Assembly (NCBI RefSeq): GCF_014083985.1
Contig: NZ_CP046907.1
Coordinates: forward strand, 248,001 to 312,000
DNA length: 64,000 nucleotides
Source of the DNA: Streptomyces sp. SCUT-3
Lineage (GTDB): Bacteria; Actinomycetota; Actinomycetes; Streptomycetales; Streptomycetaceae
Direction: 5' to 3'
Shown here in pieces: positions 58,723 through 64,000 of this stretch. Within the stretch, counting starts at the first letter, position 1. The number at the start of each line of letters is the position of its first letter. The translations under genes and the position numbers were made by a program. Under the pieces are notes generated by a model that worked only from the letters and a program-made list of their open reading frames with translations, did no database searches and had not been told where the DNA came from.

Positions 58723-58908
58723 CTACGACTGTGCCGGCCATACCACCGCTTGGGCGACGATGACCCTCTCACCGTTGAAAGCGACAGCAGGGCCTTCGTG
58801 CAGTTCGTAGCCAAGAGCCATCGCTTCGCTCACACGATGGCAGAACGAGGCATCGTCCGGGCCGGTCAAGACTCGGTAGATGGGCAATCCGTCTGGTGGT
58901 GTACTCAT
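58723..58908 (-). CDS. DUF1737 domain protein (61 aa)
   Basis: This short protein starts MSTPPDGLPIYRVLTGPD and contains the DUF1737 block FCHRVSEAMALGYELHEGPA with VAFNGERVIVAQAVVWP. The family is a single small domain of unknown role in bacteria. A longer start at 58980 is possible but would add residues unlike the family. The gene sits between two transposase fragments and ends 3 nt before one of them, so it is either a passenger or a survivor of the same insertions. Confidence 0.8.
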   Translation of the reverse strand: MSTPPDGLPIYRVLTGPDDASFCHRVSEAMALGYELHEGPAVAFNGERVIVAQAVVWPAQS

Positions 58909-58995
58909 GCAGAGGAAGATCTCATGCGCGCCCGTCCACCGAGCCAGGCGGCCGGCCTTCCCCGGGCCAATCGCTCCCAAAGTCGTTGGCCGCCA

Positions 58996-59202
58996 TCAAC
59001 GAGTGGCTGCGACCAGCACTTTCGAAACGCACCCCGGCAGGATCCGGTCCTCCGGTGCCAGACTCCACGGCCGGCCCTTGCGTACCGGGTTCACGCCCTC
59101 GCGCCGCATCGCAGTGACCGGCTTGCCGAACTGCCGCGGGTTCAGCCCGGTGAACGGGGATTTCCAGGACGGCTCCGACGACGTGACTGCATCAGTCACC
59201 AC
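58996..59202 (-). pseudogene. Truncated IS5-family transposase (N-terminal fragment)
   Basis: This 68-residue frame reads FTGLNPRQFGKPVTAMRREG and RKGRPWSLAPEDRILPG, closely matching the start of streptomycete IS5-like transposases. Such proteins continue VAAYWRTNLTLRQLAP after EDRVLL. Here the next piece is CVSKVLVAATR, which fits a deletion joining to another part. No DDE motif remains. It is a different element from the fragment at 58300, because the N-terminal sequences do not match. Confidence 0.78.
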
Positions 59203-59255
59203 GGGATCACCTCATTCGTGACCAACAGTTACCGGATAACCCTTAAACTCCCCCC

Positions 59256-59963
59256 GTGAGCACGGAACCGCGTATCGCCTGGCGGCAGTCCACCCTCCGG
59301 ATCATCCGCGTCCACCCGCCCTACGGCGCCCCCTACGACCAGCACACCGTCCGCCGCGCGCCGGCCCACGACCCGGTGCGCGCCCGCGCCGTCGTCGCCG
59401 GACTCCCCACCGTCGCCACGGTCGCCGAAGAACTCGGACCCGTGCTCCGCCGGCACACGGGACACCCCCAGGACATCGGCGACCTCGACCACGTCACCGT
59501 CGGCTGCTGGGGTGACGTCGTCCAGATCTGCGACCCGGCCTTCGGCGAGGACGGAATCCTCTCCACCAACCTCGACGACGCGTTCGACGCCCAGGTCGAG
59601 GCCCACCCCGAGGCCCGCATCACCGCCGTCTGCGAGATGTACTCGTTCGAGAGCTACGGCAAGTACCTCGCCCACGTCCCCGGACAGCCCCGCCTCTCCG
59701 CCGACGGCTGGCACGACCAGTACGTCACCGGCGACCCCGCGCAGCTCCTGCGGGCCGTCGGCGTCGACCCCCGCACCTCGGGCGTCGAGTACCTCGGCAC
59801 CGGTGAGGACGATCCCTTCGTCGGCACCGAGTACCTCGACCTCCTCGCCCGCGGCCTGCACTCCGTCTACAGCAAGGAGAACCTGGCGGTGTCCGTCTTC
59901 AGGGTCACCCGCACCGAGGACGTCCGGGACTCCCTCGCCGACGTCTGGCTCCGGAAGGACTGA
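59256..59963 (+). CDS. Hypothetical protein, probably DUF6333
   Basis: This soluble 235-residue protein starts at a GTG. TTAAAC (59243-59248) ends 7 nt before it, so the message is likely leaderless. It contains DLDHVTVGCWGDVVQICDP, an acidic middle (STNLDDAFDAQVEAHPEARI) and HSVYSKENLAVSVFRVTRTE at the C-terminus. I believe it matches the streptomycete DUF6333 family, with no known function. There is no signal peptide or membrane segment. It lies just downstream of the transposase fragments, but its codon use is normal. Confidence 0.7.
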   Translation: MSTEPRIAWRQSTLRIIRVHPPYGAPYDQHTVRRAPAHDPVRARAVVAGLPTVATVAEELGPVLRRHTGHPQDIGDLDHVTVGCWGDVVQICDPAFGEDGILSTNLDDAFDAQVEAHPEARITAVCEMYSFESYGKYLAHVPGQPRLSADGWHDQYVTGDPAQLLRAVGVDPRTSGVEYLGTGEDDPFVGTEYLDLLARGLHSVYSKENLAVSVFRVTRTEDVRDSLADVWLRKD

Positions 59964-60000
59964 AGCCGGCGAACGGCTGCCCCGGGAGCCCGCGAGCGGG

Positions 60001-60006
60001 TAGGTT
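60001..60006 (+). promoter_or_regulatory. -10 box of the HIT-like gene
   Basis: TAGGTT ends 6 nt before the GTG start at 60013, the same spacing as other leaderless genes in this window. No clear -35 hexamer is visible. Confidence 0.5.
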
Positions 60007-60012
60007 CCGGCC

Positions 60013-60492
60013 GTGGTCGACGACTGGCGGACGGACCGGATCGGCAGTGCTCTGCGGGGCGAGAACCCCACCGTCCTGCGGCGCTTGGACGCGGGGTTCG
60101 CGGTGATCGGCGATGTGCAGTTCCTGCCGGGTTACTCGGTGCTCCTGGTGGACGACCCGGCGGTGGAGAGGCTGTCGGACCTGCCCAGGGACAAACGACT
60201 GGCGTTCTTGTCGGACATGGACCGGCTCGGAGAGGCGGTCGAACGCGCCTGCCGCCGTTCGGACACGGCGTTCCGCCGGGTCAACCTGGAGATCCTGGGC
60301 AACACCGACGCGTTCCTCCACGCCCATGTGTGGCCCCGGTTCGAGTGGGAGCCGCCCCACCTGGTCGGCAGACCCGTGTGGCTCCATCCGCGCAGCAGAT
60401 GGGGCGACGCGCGGTTCGCGCTCGGCCCGCGGCACGACCCGCTGCGCGAGGCGATCGGCTCGGAGCTGGACCGGCTGCGCCCGGCGCGCTGA
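60013..60492 (+). CDS. HIT-like nucleotide hydrolase/transferase
   Basis: This 159-residue protein shows a HIT fold. GFAVIGDVQFLPGYSVLLVD is the opening strand pair, LEILGNTDAFLHAHVWPRFE carries the catalytic histidines (HAHVW), and LVGRPVWLHP follows. The third His of the classical triad is replaced by Trp. The middle catalytic His is kept, as in nucleotidyltransferase-like relatives. It may act on dinucleoside polyphosphates. The start is a GTG 6 nt after a -10 box, so it is probably leaderless. Confidence 0.82.
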   Translation: MVDDWRTDRIGSALRGENPTVLRRLDAGFAVIGDVQFLPGYSVLLVDDPAVERLSDLPRDKRLAFLSDMDRLGEAVERACRRSDTAFRRVNLEILGNTDAFLHAHVWPRFEWEPPHLVGRPVWLHPRSRWGDARFALGPRHDPLREAIGSELDRLRPAR

Positions 60493-60713
60493 CGGCGGAG
60501 CGGTCACGGATTGCGTCTTCCCGAGGGCCCGGCACGGCCTGCGCGCGCCGGGAACCGCGCCGCGCCGCCCGGGGTCCCGCCCCGAAGGGCGCCCGCACGG
60601 GCATCGTGGTCCTCGCACGCGTGCGAGTCCGACACCGCGTCGTCCGCCCTGCGTGCACGGGCGCGGGCGCGGGCGCGCCGAGCAGAGTGAAGCGAAAGGG
60701 GCCGTTCCGCATC

Positions 60714-61283
60714 ATGGAAGCAGACGTCACACCCGGTCAGGGCGAGGACACCCGCGGGATCCTCGTCGTCACCGGCATCTCCGCCTCCGGGAAGTCCACC
60801 GTCGCGCAGGCGCTCGCCGAGCGCATGACCCGGTCCGTGCACGTGCGCGGTGACCTCTTCCGCCGCATGGTCGTCCGGGGGCAGGTGCACATGACGCCGG
60901 ACGCCCCGCCCGAGGCCGTCGCCCAGCTCCGGCTGCGCCACCGGCTGACCGCCACGGTGGCGGACGCCTACTGCGGGGCGGGGTTCACCGTCGTCGTGCA
61001 GGACGTCCTCCTCGGGGAGCACCTGACCGACATCACCCGGGCGATCCGGAGCCGTCCGTTGGCGGTCGTCGTGCTGGCGCCGGACCCGGCCGCCGTCGCG
61101 GAGCGCGAGGAGCGCCGCGGGAAGACGGGGTACGGCCCCTACTGGACGCCGGCCGACCTGGACGAGGAACTCCGCTGCAACACGCCCCGCATCGGGCTGT
61201 GGCTCGACACCTCCTCCTGGACGGTGGACGAGACGGTGGACGAGATCCTGAAGCGGGCCTGGACCGAGGGCCTGGTCCCCTGA
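60714..61283 (+). CDS. P-loop kinase (AAA/chloramphenicol-phosphotransferase-like)
   Basis: This 189-residue small kinase has Walker A VTGISASGKSTVAQALAERM at 19-38. SVHVRGDLFRRMVVRGQVHM places an Asp at the catalytic position. VVVQDVLLGEHLTDI follows, and a lid region REERRGKTGYGPYWTPADLD is near 140. The pattern is close to gluconate-kinase-like and chloramphenicol-phosphotransferase-like P-loop enzymes, whose acceptors vary. The ATG at 60714 lacks a close ribosome binding site; a GTG at 60687 would add nine residues. It converges on the catalase gene. Confidence 0.82.
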   Translation: MEADVTPGQGEDTRGILVVTGISASGKSTVAQALAERMTRSVHVRGDLFRRMVVRGQVHMTPDAPPEAVAQLRLRHRLTATVADAYCGAGFTVVVQDVLLGEHLTDITRAIRSRPLAVVVLAPDPAAVAEREERRGKTGYGPYWTPADLDEELRCNTPRIGLWLDTSSWTVDETVDEILKRAWTEGLVP

Positions 61284-61356
61284 CGCCTTCCCGTCCGGCC
61301 GGGCCGCCGCGGGGAAGCGCGAGGAGACCCCGCAGGCTCCCCGCGGAGGCCGGACG

Positions 61357-61385
61357 CCGGGGGCGGGGCAGCGACCCGCCCCCGG
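61357..61385. terminator. 11-bp hairpin between kinase and catalase genes
   Basis: CCGGGGGCGGG (61357-61367) pairs exactly with CCCGCCCCCGG (61375-61385) around a 7-nt loop. It lies between the ends of the convergent kinase and katE genes, where a bidirectional terminator is expected. Confidence 0.6.
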
Positions 61386-61426
61386 CAGGGCCACGCGGGG
61401 CCCGCCCCCGGCAGGATTACGCGGGG
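61375..61426. repeat. 26-bp tandem duplication at the end of katE
   Basis: Two 26-bp units (61375-61400 and 61401-61426) differ at three positions. The katE stop codon (TTA on the plus strand, 61417-61419) is inside the second unit. The first unit has CCA there, so it carries no stop. The first unit also forms one arm of the hairpin at 61357-61385. Confidence 0.7.
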
Positions 61427-63711
61427 CCCGCGCCCGCGGAGGCGGGGAAGCGTTCCCAGACGCGGTGGCGGGCCAGGAGGCCGGTGACCTCCTCCAGCAC
61501 GGCGTCCGCCGAGGCGCCGACGACCACGCCGGGCGCCGCGGGCGGGCAGGCCGCCGCGACGAGTGCCCGCTCGGCGTCCGCCCAGCCGCCGACCGGCTTG
61601 GCGTGCCGGTACGCCTCGGCGAGCATCAGCAGCACGCGCGGGTCGACGGTGCCGGGACCTGCCGTGCCGTTGCCGGCCTTGGCGTCGCGCGAGCCGTGGG
61701 CGTCCGCGCCCGATCCGGGGGTGCCGGCCAGCAGGATCGCGTCGAACTCGACCGACCGGGCGGTGGTGAAGGTCCGCTGGACGGTGACCGGGTCGCCGCT
61801 GTCGGCCCCGAGCACCCCGCCGGCCGGGGCCACGACCAGCGGCACCATGCCGGCGTCGAGAACCGCCTGCCGCGCCGAGCGCACCGCGTCCAGGTCGCTG
61901 CCCCCGTCGGCGACGATGCCGATGATCCGGCCCTGCACCGGCCACTCCTTCCCCACCTGGGACAGGGCGGGGCTCGGCACGGCCTCCGGCAGGGGGCCGG
62001 ACGGCTGCGGGGCGGGCAGGCCCAGCCCTTGGGCGACCTTCTCGCACAGTTCGGGGTCGATGTCGGCCAGCACCCGCAGGGTGCGCTCCTTGACGGCCTG
62101 CTCGTAGCACTTGCCGAGTTCGAAGGTGTAGGCGGCGATCAGGTGTTCGCGCTCGACCGGGGTCAGGCTCAGCCAGAACATCCTGGGCTGGCCGGTGTGG
62201 TCGGCGAACGACGCGGGCGCCTCGCGGACCTTGGCCGAGGCGGGGATCTCCCGGGGCACCTCGACGTACCCGCCGGCGTCCGCCCCGGCGGTGAACGGGC
62301 ATCCGCCGTCGAGGGAGTTGGGCCGGTAGGGGGCGGTGCCGGTGTGCACGGCGGTCTGGTGCATGCCGTCGCGCAGCATGTCGTTGACCGGGGCGTGCGG
62401 CCGGTTGACCGGGATCTGGGCGAAGTTGGGGCCGCCGAGCCGGCTGATCTGGGTGTCGAGGTAGGAGAAGAGCCGCCCGGCGAGCAGCGGGTCGTCGGTG
62501 ATGTCGATGCCGGGCACCAAGTGGCCCGGGTGGAAGGCGACCTGTTCGGTCTCGGCGAAGTAGTTGGTGGGGTTGGCGTCGAGGGTGAGCAGGCCGATCG
62601 GCTGCACGGGGGCGAGTTCCTCGGGCACGATCTTCGTCGGGTCCAGCAGGTCGATGCCCTCGAAGGTCTGCTCGGGGGTGTCGGGGAAGGTCTGGATGCC
62701 CAGTTCCCACTGGGGGTGGGCGCCGCTCTCGATGGCGTCGGCGAGGTCGCGGCGGTGGAAGTCGGGGTCGATGCCGTTGATCAGCTGCGCCTCCTCCCAG
62801 GTGAGGGAGTGCACGCCGAGCTTCGGCTTCCAGTGGAACTTCACCAGCGTGGTCCTGCCGGCGTCGTCGACCAGGCGGAAGGTGTGGACGCCGAAACCCT
62901 CCATCATGCGGTAGGAGCGCGGGACGCCCCGGTCGCTCATGTTCCACATCGTGTGGAACGTGGCCTCGGTGTGCAGGGAGACGAAGTCCCAGAAGGTGTC
63001 GTGGGCGCTCTGCGCCTGCGGGATCTCCCGGTCCGGGTGCGGCTTGCCCGCGTGGATGATGTCGGGGAACTTGATCGCGTCCTGGATGAAGAAGACCGGG
63101 ATGTTGTTGCCGACGAGGTCGAAGGTGCCCTCGGAGGTGTAGAACTTCGTGGCGAACCCGCGGGTGTCGCGCACGGTGTCGGCCGAGCCGCGCGACCCCA
63201 GGACGGTGGAGAAGCGCACGAACACCGGGGCCTCGACGTCCTTGCGCAGGAAGGCGGCCTTGGTGACGCTCGCGGCGGTGCCGTAGCCGCGGAAGACGCC
63301 GTGCGCCGCGGCGCCCCGGGCGTGCACCACCCGCTCGGGGATCCGCTCGTGGTCGAAGTGGGTGATCTTCTCGCGCAGGTGGTGGTCCTGGAGCAGGACC
63401 GGGCCGCGGGGCCCGGCCTTGAGCGAGTGGTCGGTGTCCGGCAGCCGCGCCCCCTGGGCGGTGGTGAGGCGGTCGCCGCCCTGGGCACGCGGGCGCGGGC
63501 CGTCCTGCGGGGTGCGTCCCGTCGCGGACCGCAGCCCGGGCGAACGCTGGTCGGGCTTGGGCGGCAGCGGACCGTGCGGCTCGACGGGCTCCTCCACCTG
63601 CGCAGCCCGGGCCCCCGGGCGTCCGGGGACCCCCTCCGCCGGGCCGTCTTCCCGGCCCTCCCCGCCGGTGACCTTGTCGACGAGGTTCCTGACCGCCTTG
63701 GGCTCTTCCAC
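61417..63711 (-). CDS. katE: Large-subunit monofunctional catalase (HPII type)
   Basis: This 764-residue heme catalase decomposes hydrogen peroxide. The N-terminal extension (1-80) is Pro-rich. The catalase core runs from about 90 to 570. The distal heme His is in IPERVVHARGAAAHGVF, the catalytic Asn in DLVGNNIPVFFIQD, and the proximal Tyr in GRLFSYLDTQISRLGG. The last 150 residues form the flavodoxin/GATase1-like domain (RIIGIVADGGSDLDAV, DAILLAGTPGSGADAHG) that marks the HPII type and stabilises the tetramer. The start is a GTG with GGAGGAACA immediately upstream. The stop lies in a tandem duplication. No regulator gene is adjacent. Confidence 0.94.
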   Translation of the reverse strand: MEEPKAVRNLVDKVTGGEGREDGPAEGVPGRPGARAAQVEEPVEPHGPLPPKPDQRSPGLRSATGRTPQDGPRPRAQGGDRLTTAQGARLPDTDHSLKAGPRGPVLLQDHHLREKITHFDHERIPERVVHARGAAAHGVFRGYGTAASVTKAAFLRKDVEAPVFVRFSTVLGSRGSADTVRDTRGFATKFYTSEGTFDLVGNNIPVFFIQDAIKFPDIIHAGKPHPDREIPQAQSAHDTFWDFVSLHTEATFHTMWNMSDRGVPRSYRMMEGFGVHTFRLVDDAGRTTLVKFHWKPKLGVHSLTWEEAQLINGIDPDFHRRDLADAIESGAHPQWELGIQTFPDTPEQTFEGIDLLDPTKIVPEELAPVQPIGLLTLDANPTNYFAETEQVAFHPGHLVPGIDITDDPLLAGRLFSYLDTQISRLGGPNFAQIPVNRPHAPVNDMLRDGMHQTAVHTGTAPYRPNSLDGGCPFTAGADAGGYVEVPREIPASAKVREAPASFADHTGQPRMFWLSLTPVEREHLIAAYTFELGKCYEQAVKERTLRVLADIDPELCEKVAQGLGLPAPQPSGPLPEAVPSPALSQVGKEWPVQGRIIGIVADGGSDLDAVRSARQAVLDAGMVPLVVAPAGGVLGADSGDPVTVQRTFTTARSVEFDAILLAGTPGSGADAHGSRDAKAGNGTAGPGTVDPRVLLMLAEAYRHAKPVGGWADAERALVAAACPPAAPGVVVGASADAVLEEVTGLLARHRVWERFPASAGAGPA

Positions 63712-63868
63712 TGTTCCTCCGGAGGCGTGGGGGTGTCGTGCACGTACCGCAGATCCGCCTCACCACTCCCCGCCCCGCCAAACAGGCACCCCGCGCGGCG
63801 CAACCGCCGTTCCCCCTCACGGCGCAACCGGGCGCCCCGCCCGCCCGGAAACGACCGGGGGCACCGCC

Positions 63869-64000
63869 TCAGCCGGGGACGGCCGCCCCCGACGGCTCCA
63901 GCCGCACCAGGCGCACGGAGACGTGCGGCGGCCGGGAGAACGCCCGCACCGCGGGCACCGGGGACGAGGCCCGCATCCGCGTCCCGCCGTCCACCTCCAC
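63869..64000 (-). CDS. C-terminus of an unidentified protein (partial)
   Basis: The last 43 codons and stop of a minus-strand gene enter at the window end (starting VEVDGGTRMRASSPVPAVRA, ending LEPSGAAVPG). The piece is too short for a family call. It reads towards the catalase promoter, with about 157 nt between its stop and the katE start. Confidence 0.5.
   Translation of the reverse strand: MEVDGGTRMRASSPVPAVRAFSRPPHVSVRLVRLEPSGAAVPG

Noticed and set aside
58289-58810. 173-residue plus-strand frame over the transposase fragment
   Set aside because: The opposite strand has clear transposase homology here; this frame is Arg/Ser/Ala-rich and unstructured.

Overview
The window is very GC-rich, with strongly G/C-biased third codon positions and many GTG starts. 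Several genes appear to be leaderless, with a -10 box 6-8 nt before the start codon. Mycothiol-linked enzymes are present, together with many protein families typical of Streptomyces. It reads as a piece of chromosome from a Streptomyces-like actinomycete. Most of it is ordinary, densely packed chromosome; the accessory-looking parts are a lower-GC hypothetical gene near 12 kb and an insertion-sequence graveyard at 58.3-59.2 kb. No rRNA, tRNA or CRISPR array was recognised.

Layout. 0-8 kb: tail of a CBS-domain membrane protein, a PLDc_N/SHOCT membrane protein, a frameshifted YigZ/IMPACT protein, a CoA-binding protein, a proline iminopeptidase divergent from a MarR regulator, a DeoR regulator divergent from an MFS exporter, and two left-handed beta-helix proteins. 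8-16 kb: DedA, a CaiB/BaiF CoA-transferase, a spermidine-synthase-like protein, a TVP38 protein, an LPG-synthase-like flippase coupled to a SpoIIE phosphatase, then a Na,K-ATPase-like P-type ATPase. 18-27 kb: a lipoprotein, an F510_1955 / DUF305-remnant / DUF6153 locus, a second PLDc_N/SHOCT protein, a lipid kinase and a DHA2 exporter. 27-30 kb: sirtuin, UppP and an amidase. 30.5-36 kb: a gentisate-pathway operon (3-hydroxybenzoate 6-hydroxylase, gentisate dioxygenase, fumarylpyruvate hydrolase, mycothiol-type maleylpyruvate isomerase and a decayed thiolase) with a divergent IclR regulator. 36-48 kb: flavin reductase, FrnE-like DsbA protein, GntR regulator and a four-gene FtsX/ABC operon. 48-64 kb: a DMT exporter whose start codon overlaps that of a divergent MocR-type regulator, metabolic and redox enzymes, a HemK-like methyltransferase, an HxlR/NAD(P)-binding pair, IS remnants, a HIT protein, a small kinase and a large-subunit catalase.

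The clearest pathway is the gentisate operon. Its genes overlap by 1-4 nt at four of five junctions and together convert 3-hydroxybenzoate through gentisate and maleylpyruvate to fumarate and pyruvate. The second coherent unit is the permease-permease-ATPase-ATPase set at 38.7-46.7 kb, a MacB/LolD-type export or membrane-stress system whose second ATPase carries an AbrB-like tail.

An important caveat is that six otherwise intact genes each contain one single-base shift inside a G or C run. Five of the six are missing one base. This pattern looks more like homopolymer errors in the assembly than real gene decay. The thiolase at 30.6-31.1 kb and the transposase pieces are different: they lack whole blocks and are genuine remnants.
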